Source of the DNA: a virus
Virus record (IMG/VR): IMGVR_UViG_3300033149_000928
Coordinates: 20,414 to 84,413 of that record
Direction: 5' to 3' (one strand)
DNA length: 64,000 nt
Positions 23,638-30,732 of this stretch are shown in pieces. How positions within the stretch are numbered: the stretch's first letter is position 1; each line of letters opens with the position of its first letter. The notes beneath the pieces are model-generated. The model was not told where the DNA came from. It did not search any database and saw nothing but the letters and a program-made list of their open reading frames with translations. Position numbers and translations under genes: made by a program.

Positions 23638-24858
23638 TTACTGACGGCTCGCGCAAGTCGCATCAAGCTCGGCAAGCTCGGCCAAGGCGTCCCGTTCCTC
23701 TTCTCCTTCCCCTGGCTTATCGAACAAGGCTCCGAGAGCCTTGAAAACGTCGCTACTGAAAGTCAGCTTCCGATCAGCGATAAGCTTCCCGGTCAATTTG
23801 TTCGGGGCTTTCTGCTCGGCGGGGTCGGCTTTCTCTTCGACCGCTTTGACATGGGCCGAGAAGATTGCTTCGACCTCTTCGGGGGTCTTGGCGTTGCTCA
23901 TTTTGCTGACAACGTCGTTGGGATACATCTTGGCCTTGCGTGTTCCGGCGTTGCGTTCGTCGTATACACCCTCTTGATGCTTGGTGGGTAGCTTGGCAAT
24001 TTTGGCAACGGCTTGCAATGCGCCGCGAGATGCTTTCTGCGCTTCCTGAACGCTGTCGGCATTTTTGCTCGCGGGGGAAATGCGGTGGAGAATTTCCCTT
24101 GACCGTGACCACAAGAAGCTGACCACTGTGTGGTCGGTCAAGCCCAAATCGGTCATAATGCCGACTAAGGCGCGGGTGATATCTCCGAGTCCCTTCTCCA
24201 CGATACCAGTGCCGGTATCGTTCAAGGCAAGGAGCATCGCTCCGGCATTGTCGCCAGTGTAAACAAGGCATGGCACCTTGCTTTCGCCATCGACATACTG
24301 CAAGCGCCGATTGCCTTGGATGGTCTTACCATCGGGGAAGATCACAGCCGGAAATTGTGGGTTCCAGCCGGTCGCCATGCTGTCGGACAAGGCGGCATCC
24401 CCGAAGGCATCAGGGGTGAGGGTGCGGGGGTTGTCGTCCCAGATTGAAAGCGTGTTGGCTTTCCGGTATTCGATCTTTTGACCGTTGACCGTGGGGATGG
24501 CTGAGGCCGCTTTCTCCCCTGCTTCCTGCTTCTCGGCTTCACGCTTCTCGGCTGCGGCTTTCTTCTCTTCATCAGACATTTTCGCCATGATATCGGTTCT
24601 CCATTTCGGGTTTGTGGTCCTTGTGCCGTCCATACGGCGCAAGGATGTAGCGTTCTCTATGCTATAGGCTTTTCCTCCGTCTGCGAGTCTTTGATTTGAT
24701 AAATCAAAATTTGCTCTTGCTTGCGGGTCAAGGTGGTCAACATATCGGGCATTCTCCCAACATAGGACAAGGCTACAAGCCGTATCACTATTTTTGATTT
24801 GATTTTCTTGATTTGATTTTTGGTTTTGGTTTTGGTTTTGCTTTTGGTTTTGGTTCAT
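23638..24858 (-). CDS. ParB/Srx-fold protein with Asn/Gln-rich leader
   Basis: 406 residues if read from ATG 24858 (GAAAGGA upstream). The first 20 residues are an N/Q/K low-complexity run from TTTTGG repeats, followed by FDLSNQ encoded by a palindrome variant (24690-24708). A second good start, MAKMSDEEK, lies at 24588 behind GGAGA, and the body may begin there. The region IWDDNPRTLTPDAF ... FPAVIFPDGKTIQGNRRLQYVDG resembles the ParB N-terminal fold (nucleotide-binding dGxxRl box). The C-terminal half is helical and acidic. The gene is markedly GC-richer than its neighbours. Possible DNA-binding or partition role; a second ParB-like gene is at 60247. Confidence 0.6.
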   Translation of the reverse strand: MNQNQKQNQNQNQKSNQENQIKNSDTACSLVLCWENARYVDHLDPQARANFDLSNQRLADGGKAYSIENATSLRRMDGTRTTNPKWRTDIMAKMSDEEKKAAAEKREAEKQEAGEKAASAIPTVNGQKIEYRKANTLSIWDDNPRTLTPDAFGDAALSDSMATGWNPQFPAVIFPDGKTIQGNRRLQYVDGESKVPCLVYTGDNAGAMLLALNDTGTGIVEKGLGDITRALVGIMTDLGLTDHTVVSFLWSRSREILHRISPASKNADSVQEAQKASRGALQAVAKIAKLPTKHQEGVYDERNAGTRKAKMYPNDVVSKMSNAKTPEEVEAIFSAHVKAVEEKADPAEQKAPNKLTGKLIADRKLTFSSDVFKALGALFDKPGEGEEERDALAELAELDATCASRQ

Positions 24859-24937
24859 GGTTTTATCCTTTCAAGACACTATAATAGAAGCATATCCCAT
24901 GCCAGACTCTAGGAATTTTGTGCATTATTGTTACTCG

Positions 24938-24950
24938 TTGATATGTATAG
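24938..24950 (+). promoter_or_regulatory. TTGATATRTA motif copy 1
   Basis: CGTTGATATGTATAGACTTACC. The same word recurs at 25108 and 26154 in this region and, inverted, at 54436-54448. Only non-coding segments hold it, which suggests a protein-binding or promoter element. Confidence 0.45.
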
Positions 24951-25100
24951 ACTTACCGGATCGACTATGCCTATTTCTTGTAAGTCCCTTAAAAGTCCCG
25001 ATACTACAAGATATCTTGTAAGTCCTTATGTGACAACGACTTATGAGTGCAACATTTCATTACCTTTGTGGGATTTCCCCACAGTCTCGATTTTTACTTC

Positions 25101-25120
25101 TAACCTGTTGATATATAAGG
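25101..25120 (+). promoter_or_regulatory. TTGATATRTA motif copy 2, exact 20-bp match to 54436-54455
   Basis: TAACCTGTTGATATATAAGG. Its reverse complement is present without a mismatch at 54436-54455 upstream of the sigma factor gene, 29 kb away. Confidence 0.55.
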
Positions 25121-25334
25121 CTTTACCGAGTCTTAAAATCCGACATTGATTCTTGATTTCCTACACTTTTTGTGTAACGATATGTTAAGTCTATATATGA
25201 TAAAAGGTTATGGGGTATGGGTCGCTCAGAATACTATCATATGCTATCATGCCTGATATGGGCTTATATAATGTATTAAAGCAAGTATTGTTCCAGTTTT
25301 GATAATTTCCGATATTAGTTGACCTTATTTTTGA

Positions 25335-25486
25335 TTTTGGTTTATGATTTGATAAACCAAAACCAAGTGTCGGATTTTCCTACGGCACTTTCTGCCGCAT
25401 CATTTTGACACGGCAATTTCTGCCGCTGTAACAAAAGCTTACTTTTGTAACATATTTTTGCGTTTTGTAACAAAAGTTTACTTTTC
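25335..25486. repeat. Cluster of five hairpin repeats
   Basis: In order: TTTTGGTTTA/TAAACCAAAA (25335-25362); CGGCA-CTTTC-TGCCG (25383-25397); CGGCA-ATTTC-TGCCG (25411-25425); GTAACAAAAG-CTTA-CTTTTGTAAC (25428-25451); and a partial copy GTAACAAAAG-TTTA-CTTTTC (25467-25486). The second and third, and the fourth and fifth, are pairs of direct repeats of a hairpin. Such arrays are typical of origins or operator clusters. Confidence 0.8.
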
Positions 25487-25552
25487 GACCGATTTTCGTA
25501 TATCCTAGTTTATGCCGGACCCGGTTCGTGATAGATATTCCGGGAAAATTAT

Positions 25553-25567
25553 TGATTTAATAAATCA
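25553..25567. repeat. Palindrome variant with central A
   Basis: TGATTTAATAAATCA in the control region, matching the family core except for the central base. Confidence 0.7.
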
Positions 25568-26153
25568 TTTTCACTTTTACAGGGCGGGTTTCATGTTTTC
25601 GGACATCGAACTCTGATAGCGGATAATTCATTTGGACACTTTAATTTTGGTACATTATTCTCTGAGTATTGGTCATGGATGTGGAATATGGATATTTGGG
25701 TGAATTGTAGGTTATTTGGGTGTGGATTATAGGGTGTTTAAAGATGATTTTCACGCATCGGATCTCGGCCAGACAAAACAACAAGACTATGGTTTTCGGT
25801 TTCGGTTCTCGATTGATGGTTTACACGTTTTCGTGTAAGAGACAGAATCGAGGTTATGGGTTTCTCAGACCCCATATCCCTTTACGTAGCAACAACTTAC
25901 TACTTTCCTATATCCCGTAAGTTTTATGTAAGTCTTGATTTCCTACACATAATTAATTTCACTCAGATTATTACATAACCTGTAAAGTCCTAATAGAGCT
26001 ACAAAGCCCTCCACATGTAAAAGCCTTTACACGAAAAGCTGATATTTTCACTCCTTATCTTTTGTTTAGCTTATCGACGAAATAAAAGTACTTATGAGAG
26101 TATATGAGAGTATATGAGAAAGTGTAGGATTCCACCACACTTCTCGTAAGTCG

Positions 26154-26166
26154 TTGATATGTATAT
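26154..26166 (+). promoter_or_regulatory. TTGATATRTA motif copy 3
   Basis: CGTTGATATGTATATATATA, preceded by CTCGTAAGT as in the other control-region words. Same element as at 24938 and 25108. Confidence 0.45.
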
Positions 26167-26378
26167 ATATATATGTACCTAAAAACGTGTATTTAATATA
26201 AGTCGTTTTCACAAATGCCTTTACCGAATCCCCATTACGTTTTCCTCAGTTTAGACGCAAGCCTTTTGAGGTCAAGGACTTACTACTTCTACTTACTGAC
26301 TGTTTTCTGAGTCACCCATATGGAACAATTATATAATATCTTTTATATGGGGTTAACTGAAAACCATCCAGTTAGTAA

Positions 26379-26480
26379 GCCCCCGATCCACGGCTCTCGA
26401 CCCCTCTAAGCCTACCCACCAGCAAAGTGCTGAGCATGGGTATACTCCATCCTAAGCCGCTTTGTCAACTTTCCGGGGGC
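26379..26480 (-). ncRNA. Candidate structured RNA with four nested stems
   Basis: Nested pairings: P1 GCCCCCG (26379-26385) with CGGGGGC (26474-26480); P2 CGGCT (26391-26395) with AGCCG (26455-26459); P3 TACCCA (26413-26418) with TGGGTA (26437-26442); P4 CAGCA-AAG-TGCTG (26420-26432). The order is co-linear, so one rod with internal loops forms on either strand. An additional hairpin, TAACTG/CAGTTA, lies just beside it (26354-26374). Strand is assigned by analogy with all genes. No known RNA family is recognised. Confidence 0.5.
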
Positions 26481-26752
26481 ATTGGACCTTGAGCCAAGGC
26501 AAGCCCTTAGAATCGACGACTAACTTAGTCGTAAAGCAAAACGTAAAGAAATGAAAAGAGTAAAAGCACCTGACAGAAAGAGTAAAGCAATGGTAACGAT
26601 ACATTACACACTGAGAAAGGTAAAGGGAAAGGTAAGGTAATGTTACATAGTAACGTATCGTTACACTAAGGGACCAAATAAAATAGCCCAGGAACATATG
26701 TCCCTGGACCACTAGCCAATACCATATTAATTTTAGCCACAATCACAACTCT
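26481..26752. other. Non-coding, GT-periodic stretch
   Basis: No credible gene: the one long reading frame here starts at TTG without a ribosome site and has an unlikely composition. Positions 26582-26666 contain GTAAA, GGTAAG, GTAAT, GTTAC, GTAAC, GTATC, GTTAC words with GT often five bases apart, similar in kind to the pentamer array at 37265-37950 but in the opposite orientation and much shorter. Confidence 0.45.
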
Positions 26753-26767
26753 TGATTTACTAAATCA
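26753..26767. repeat. Dispersed palindrome copy
   Basis: TGATTTACTAAATCA overlapping the stop codon of the gene at 26765-26962: the palindrome's GTGATTTAG reading supplies the stop TGA. Confidence 0.9.
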
Positions 26768-26962
26768 CGTAACCACTGTCACATTCATATAGGATAATAC
26801 ACACCCATCAATAACATCTCGGTCTGAACCACTAATCTGTGGTGTAGTAGATAATATACGATGGACCTCGGCTAAGGCAACATCAGAGAGGGCTGCTGGA
26901 ACACGTACATCAGTACCACTAACCTTAACTACATTAATATTAACAGTAAGAGCAACATTCAC
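26765..26962 (-). CDS. Small hypothetical protein (65 aa, GTG start)
   Basis: GTG start with AAGGAGG 8 bases upstream; GGCTACGCC, a word that recurs near palindromes, lies between them. The sequence MNVALTVNINVVKVSGTDVRV suggests beta strands, followed by a helix (ALSDVALAEVHRILST). First in reading order after a run of tiny genes, last before the control region. Function unknown. Confidence 0.6.
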   Translation of the reverse strand: MNVALTVNINVVKVSGTDVRVPAALSDVALAEVHRILSTTPQISGSDRDVIDGCVLSYMNVTVVT

Positions 26963-26974
26963 GGCTACGCCTCC

Positions 26975-27187
26975 TTAACTAGTAACCTTACCCAACGTCC
27001 CAGACACACGGTCCACGACTATTTGAGCACAAGCCTTACAAACAGGTAGTCCAGTCCCATCTAACAAGTAATGCACCGCATGACCAATACTCTCATAGCA
27101 AGGTAAAGAAGTGACATCCTTCCCACATACAGACAAATTACCTTCTGACCAGATATCACGTATACACAAAGAGGGCTGTTTCATCAA
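26975..27187 (-). CDS. Small Cys-containing protein (70 aa)
   Basis: MMKQPSLCIRDIW... with CxxC near the end (LPVCKACAQIVVDR) and two more Cys earlier, a possible zinc site. CGGAGG lies before the ATG pair. Function unknown. Confidence 0.6.
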   Translation of the reverse strand: MMKQPSLCIRDIWSEGNLSVCGKDVTSLPCYESIGHAVHYLLDGTGLPVCKACAQIVVDRVSGTLGKVTS

Positions 27188-27208
27188 TCATCCTCCGGCT
27201 GCGCCACC

Positions 27209-27421
27209 CTAACGACCCAATGTCCCACCCAACGTATTCTCCACTTGCGTCAATGCCTTATCGAGATCACTTACAGGCATGGCGTCAACAATGGCATCAA
27301 GGTCCAGACTAAGCTGACCACCAGAATACACACGCTTGAAACGGAACTGCTGACCCTCAGTACAAGTAGTTAAACCCTCTTTAATAGTCTGCCTAGCAAA
27401 CGCCTCAATAGTTTTATTCAT
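27209..27421 (-). CDS. Small hypothetical protein (70 aa)
   Basis: MNKTIEAFARQTIKEGL..., mostly helical with a SLDLDAIVDAMPVSDLDKALTQVENTL segment. CGGAGG site upstream. It overlaps the 69-residue gene upstream by 8 bases. No motif recognised. Confidence 0.6.
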   Translation of the reverse strand: MNKTIEAFARQTIKEGLTTCTEGQQFRFKRVYSGGQLSLDLDAIVDAMPVSDLDKALTQVENTLGGTLGR

Positions 27422-27623
27422 GGGCTACGCCCTCCGGCTGAACTGTTAAATGTATCCTATGCTTTACCTCACATTTCGAGCATAAATGTATTGTCCCACA
27501 TTCACAATCATGTCCATCCCAATAACAAGGATACTTACTACCACACTCTGGACATGTGAACCAAGAATTATAATGCCAGAAAGTAGGACATTTAAATAGA
27601 TAATGGAATAGCTTCTTAATCAT
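27414..27623 (-). CDS. Zinc-ribbon-like small protein (69 aa)
   Basis: Two or more metal-binding pairs: FTCPECGSKYPC, DGHDCECG and LCSKC. This is a typical small phage zinc-ribbon protein. It overlaps the tiny gene upstream by 4 bases and the downstream gene by 8 bases. Confidence 0.65.
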   Translation of the reverse strand: MIKKLFHYLFKCPTFWHYNSWFTCPECGSKYPCYWDGHDCECGTIHLCSKCEVKHRIHLTVQPEGVAHE

Positions 27624-27694
27624 ACCGTCCCTCCATCATAAACCTCAACCCGTTCACTACTACACTTAGGGCATATGTCTGGAAGCAGCCTCAT
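27620..27694 (-). CDS. Tiny Cys-pair peptide (24 aa)
   Basis: MRLLPDICPKCSSERVEVYDGGTV, one CPKC pair followed by a beta strand. Stop and next start overlap as ATGA, which supports translation. The ribosome site is weak (CGGGATAATA). Plausible half zinc-ribbon. Confidence 0.45.
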   Translation of the reverse strand: MRLLPDICPKCSSERVEVYDGGTV

Positions 27695-27696
27695 TA

Positions 27697-28110
27697 TTAT
27701 CCCGATACCCACCCAATAGCCTGTCCTATTTCCGCTAGGGTAAGGTCCAAAGGATCACCACTGTCACAACCGGAACCATCGACCTCGGCTCCAGGACAAA
27801 GGCGATTAAGCAAAGAATGAATAGCCTTTTGCCACCGTCCCTGCTCCTTAGCCACTGGACCTTCATCCTCACCCATTTGATTTAGTAAATCAGAGAGTGT
27901 AATACGTAAAGCCCAATAATCTTCACGTTTAATCCATTCTCCAATACGAATACTTGATCCACTATCATCCTCAACCTCAACAAAATGTGGAGAATTATTA
28001 TCTGGTGGACCATCGAAAATTATATTAATGGCCTGTGGAGGAGTAGAGGCAAAAATAGTAAGAGGAGCAGGTTGATTACTAGACATAGGCTCAATAGTCC
28101 TATCCTTCAT
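27697..28110 (-). CDS. Hypothetical protein with DLLNQ insert (137 aa)
   Basis: Start placed at MKDRTIEP, which overlaps the upstream stop; the frame is open a little further. The palindrome at 27878-27892 encodes DLLNQ in ALRITLSDLLNQMGEDEGP. The C-terminal half LLNRLCPGAEVDGSGCDSGDP and DLTLAEIGQAIGWVSG is acidic. No known family recognised. Confidence 0.6.
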   Translation of the reverse strand: MKDRTIEPMSSNQPAPLTIFASTPPQAINIIFDGPPDNNSPHFVEVEDDSGSSIRIGEWIKREDYWALRITLSDLLNQMGEDEGPVAKEQGRWQKAIHSLLNRLCPGAEVDGSGCDSGDPLDLTLAEIGQAIGWVSG

Positions 28111-28282
28111 ACATACATACTCTAAAGTAAGTATACGTCCCAGCCTCACCCTCTATAGACATCTCAATATCTTCATCCCGCATAGCGAGATTCAATTCCC
28201 TACCCTCCTTAGTCCGAAGAGTAAGGCCACGATAGACTTCCTCCAAAACGATACAGCCAAGCTCATTAACGTCAATCTTCAT
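28100..28282 (-). CDS. Small hypothetical protein (60 aa)
   Basis: MKIDVNELGCIVLEEVYRGLTLRTKEGRELNLAMRD..., beta-rich, similar in style to short phage proteins that take a ligand-like SH3 shape. GGAGTACTT upstream. The stop overlaps the next gene's start. Function unknown. Confidence 0.6.
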   Translation of the reverse strand: MKIDVNELGCIVLEEVYRGLTLRTKEGRELNLAMRDEDIEMSIEGEAGTYTYFRVCMYEG

Positions 28283-28292
28283 AAGTACTCCT

Positions 28293-28499
28293 TCAACACC
28301 GATAATGTATTGGATCGCGTAAATCTAAACCACAAGCCTTACAAGAATCATCCTGTGGGCTACCTTCCTTAGCCACATGAATATGTCCGAAGGTCTTTCT
28401 TAGACTTGCTATTTCAAGACCCATATTATCATTTGCCCTTGGACTATACTCTTTAATCAAACCCTCAATCCAATCTTGAGACTCTGTTATTTTATCCAC
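28293..28499 (-). CDS. Cys-pair protein (68 aa, GTG start)
   Basis: Start set at GTG 28499, overlapping the stop of the preceding gene and preceded by GGAGGGAAGG. C-terminal SCKACGLDLRDPIHYRC contains a CxxC with a following Cys, probably metal binding. The preceding helix has EIASLRKTFGHIH. Function unknown. Confidence 0.55.
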   Translation of the reverse strand: MDKITESQDWIEGLIKEYSPRANDNMGLEIASLRKTFGHIHVAKEGSPQDDSCKACGLDLRDPIHYRC

Positions 28500-28815
28500 T
28501 ATGACCTTCCCTCCAGTCCCTAAGTACACTCTCCAAACCCGTATGAACCCTATCCACCATATTCCAACTCCGTTTCCATCGTGCCTCAGCTAGAAGATTA
28601 ACACTCTTCTCTATAGTGCTAATTAGCTTCGAGGTCAGTTGTCTTTGAGTGATAGTACCCCAAATCTCCTCACTTACCTTTGTAGTCGTTTGATGATCTA
28701 TTGGATTTTGATTTGCTGAATCATTATCCTGTAGCCCCATACTACTACGAACAGCCTTATTACAACAAGGCTGAGGTCCAGTGAATCCATGTTCATTACA
28801 ATGCCACATACTCAT
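28492..28815 (-). CDS. Hypothetical protein with DSANQ insert (107 aa)
   Basis: The N-terminus MSMWHCNEHGFTGPQPCCNK looks like a small metal-binding site. A degenerate palindrome (28709-28723, TGATTTGCTGAATCA) encodes DSANQ near residue 34. The rest is helical and basic (WKRSWNMVDRVHTGLESVLRDWREG). It overlaps the upstream gene by ATGA. Confidence 0.6.
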   Translation of the reverse strand: MSMWHCNEHGFTGPQPCCNKAVRSSMGLQDNDSANQNPIDHQTTTKVSEEIWGTITQRQLTSKLISTIEKSVNLLAEARWKRSWNMVDRVHTGLESVLRDWREGHSG

Positions 28816-29105
28816 ATGTCTAATCCTCTCTTCTTTAGTCGAGCAGCTAAAGCTGCACCGCTAGGAATATCTATCCCAGGATTCATTTTACGTATCGCAC
28901 GTAGAGAAACATTAGCCTTAGCCCTCTCCCTCTCCCTATACTCTTCAGTTACCCTCGCAGACTCAATACGCTCAGCCTCAGTCGGAGTACCATTATTCTC
29001 ATAAGCACGACACTGGGGATCACAAGTCCCAAGAGAAGGATGGCAATTTACTGGGATTGATTCCTTTGTATTGAACCACTTACAACTTCTCTCGCCCCAT
29101 GACAT
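28812..29105 (-). CDS. Hypothetical charged protein (97 aa)
   Basis: An N-terminal Cys/His segment (CKWFNTKESIPVNCHPSLGTCDPQCRAYE) is followed by an Arg/Glu-rich helix (RVTEEYRERERAKANVSLRAIRK). Possibly a metal-binding small protein with a coiled region. Function unknown. Confidence 0.6.
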   Translation of the reverse strand: MSWGERSCKWFNTKESIPVNCHPSLGTCDPQCRAYENNGTPTEAERIESARVTEEYRERERAKANVSLRAIRKMNPGIDIPSGAALAARLKKRGLDI

Positions 29106-29106
29106 C

Positions 29107-29579
29107 TCAATCCTCCGTTGCGCCGCTTTGATTTAGTAAATCAACAATCTGATCTTGATAATCAACCCAAGCCATAATATATCTACGCTTCCTTTCGATT
29201 GGCTCTTCATTTCCAGGATAAGAACAACTCTCACTGTCACTGTCCATACGTTTGGGGTTAGCAACGAACTCCCTACAAGCTATAGGCCGATGGCGTTCTT
29301 CCTTAATCTTACACCCTGTATCCGTTAATAACGTACATATCCCTGCGCCCGTTGTATTCACGATCTCCCTTGGATCATGTGTAACCCTTGGTCGCATGAA
29401 ATAGCAACGTGAGAGTCTATCTACTAGAGCTATATCACCATCCCTTGGATCACCGACCCACCAATCGAAGATGAAGTCTCCTTTAACAGCGGCTAGGAAG
29501 TCTCCAGCAGGAACATCCTCTGGAAATGCTGACAACATTGCCCGCCACACTCAGCACATACATGAATAGGGTCACTCAT
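29107..29579 (-). pseudogene. YkgJ-like Cys-cluster protein, apparently frameshifted
   Basis: From ATG 29579 (AGGAG upstream) the frame reads MSDPIHVCAECGGQCCQHF, the CxxCxxCC opening of the YkgJ/UPF0153 Fe-S or zinc cluster family, but stops after 29 residues. The -1 frame continues with PEDVPAGDFLAAVKGDF and carries the rest of the family pattern, GICTLLTDTGCKIKEERHRPIACREF. A single base lost in the TTTCC run near 29525 would explain it. Palindrome 29128-29144 encodes DLLNQ near the C-terminus. Could be a sequencing error, decay, or frameshifting. Confidence 0.6.
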
Positions 29580-29581
29580 AC

Positions 29582-29962
29582 TTATCTCCTAATCAAGAAA
29601 TCTCGCTCAATATCCTTTTGATTTAGTAAATCATTATATAGATGCCAGTTCTCAAAGGATGTAGGTTTACCTTCATCTGTTAAGAGATTACCATGATAGG
29701 CTAACATGAGTGCATCTAAACGGTGTTCTCCATAATGACTGGGGTTAGCTCCTGCTTCTTTAATAAATTTACCTAACTCACCCTGCATCAATACCGACCC
29801 GCGTGGATCACAAGGTAATTTGCTATTAGGTACTTCATATTGAAAACAATCCTCACCCATAGCCCACCAACAGGTATTCATAGCCCATGTGACAATTGTC
29901 TCAGGGGCATTAATACTAATCTCTTTAATCTCATTCCATGTTCGGTAACACACTATTTTCAT
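29582..29962 (-). CDS. Hypothetical protein with DLLNQ insert (126 aa)
   Basis: Start at MKIVCYRTWNEIKE behind AGGAGG. It contains TCWWAMGEDCFQY and CDPRGSVLMQGELGKFIKEAG, then LDALMLAYHGNLL. The palindrome at 29619-29633 gives YNDLLNQKDIERD eight residues before the end. No family recognised. Confidence 0.6.
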   Translation of the reverse strand: MKIVCYRTWNEIKEISINAPETIVTWAMNTCWWAMGEDCFQYEVPNSKLPCDPRGSVLMQGELGKFIKEAGANPSHYGEHRLDALMLAYHGNLLTDEGKPTSFENWHLYNDLLNQKDIERDFLIRR

Positions 29963-30079
29963 ACTAAACCTCCTATACTTATCTCCTAAACAAACACTAC
30001 GGAGTACAAACAAAATAACATTTCTTCTGTGTTGCATGATCCATGTACCCTATAACCTTTAAATAAGACATCTCCTTAT

Positions 30080-30220
30080 CTAACAGACGCGCCGAGTGAA
30101 CTCGTCAATTTCATCATCCGATCTTATATCTCCTATGACAAGTAACTCTTCCATCAGAGTCTGGAGTTTAACCCCTCCATTATGTCGCATAATTATACCG
30201 TGGATACGGTCCTGTATCAT
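30080..30220 (-). CDS. Small helical protein (46 aa)
   Basis: MIQDRIHGIIMRHNGGVKLQTLMEELL... with an acidic end. The ATG overlaps the stop of the next upstream gene (ATGA). The helix-GGVKL-helix pattern resembles a truncated winged-helix half; too short to assign. Confidence 0.45.
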   Translation of the reverse strand: MIQDRIHGIIMRHNGGVKLQTLMEELLVIGDIRSDDEIDEFTRRVC

Positions 30221-30390
30221 AAGTTAAGCTCCCGCGCCGTCCACTTAGTCTCGAAAGCAAGTCCTCTTGTCCCGATAGCCCCGCACTTCGGACACCATAA
30301 TATCTGTACTGGTCTAAGAAGATTACTTCCCTTATGTCCCATGAATACTGAGTCCTTATGCTTACACTTTTTATGTTTCTTCTTACCCAT
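30217..30390 (-). CDS. Small Lys/His-rich Cys-pair protein (57 aa)
   Basis: MGKKKHKKCKHKDSVFMGHK, then QILWCPKCGAIGTRGLAF. A CPKCG pair with a basic N-terminus suggests a small zinc-binding, possibly nucleic-acid-binding protein. AAGGAG lies upstream. Confidence 0.6.
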   Translation of the reverse strand: MGKKKHKKCKHKDSVFMGHKGSNLLRPVQILWCPKCGAIGTRGLAFETKWTARELNL

Positions 30391-30392
30391 GA

Positions 30393-30521
30393 CTATTTCT
30401 CCTTAGGTACATTACCTTTAAACACAAGACTACGCATATCCAACAGGTGCGCTTCCATAGCCTCTAAACACCCTCGCTCATAACTCTTACCAGCAGGTAG
30501 CCCACACTCCTGGATCGCCAT
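30393..30521 (-). CDS. Small hypothetical protein (42 aa)
   Basis: MAIQECGLPAGKSYERGCLEAMEAHLLDMRSLVFK... The frame fills the gap between two other genes and ends 3 bases before the next start. The GGGAGG upstream touches the ATG, so the true start is uncertain. Confidence 0.4.
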   Translation of the reverse strand: MAIQECGLPAGKSYERGCLEAMEAHLLDMRSLVFKGNVPKEK

Positions 30522-30732
30522 CCTCCCGATGACTACGTGCCACAACTCCATCTAGTAGCCCATCTATCCTCTGCATACGCTTAATATTGCAATTAAAGCA
30601 ATAATTCTCACTCCAAGCAGTCCCGGCAGGCTGAGAGCAACCCTCAGTAACGCAAAGCTTACCAGTCCGATAGCGAGGATTATTACCTTCGGAATCGGGG
30701 TTGAGATAATTATCTCTAGCGTCAGTCATCAT
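30487..30732 (-). CDS. Small Cys-containing protein (81 aa)
   Basis: It has CVTEGCSQPAGTAWSENYCFNCNIKRMQRID, a C-x4-C-x12-C-x2-C metal site common in phage and host small proteins that bind zinc. The ATG ATG start overlaps the stop of the upstream gene. It overlaps the 42-residue frame at its end. Confidence 0.65.
   Translation of the reverse strand: MMTDARDNYLNPDSEGNNPRYRTGKLCVTEGCSQPAGTAWSENYCFNCNIKRMQRIDGLLDGVVARSHREDGDPGVWATCW

Larger units (their letters stand above)
24859..26378. other. Large non-coding control region
   Basis: About 1.5 kb with no convincing gene on either strand. It contains a hairpin TTTTGGTTTA/TAAACCAAAA (25335-25362), two pairs of hairpins (25383-25486), a palindrome core with central A (25553-25567), repeats of TCTTGATTTCCTACAC (25151 and 25933), GTAAGTC words, and three copies of TTGATATRTA. 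It separates the leftward early genes from the ParB-like island. A replication origin or a divergence of transcription control is plausible from this density of short repeats, but nothing decides it. Confidence 0.6.

Noticed and set aside
26452-26742. Minus-strand open frame of 96 codons with aromatic-rich sequence
   Set aside because: TTG start without a ribosome site; the frame covers half of the nested stems of the candidate RNA and the GT-periodic tract, and the composition is not protein-like.
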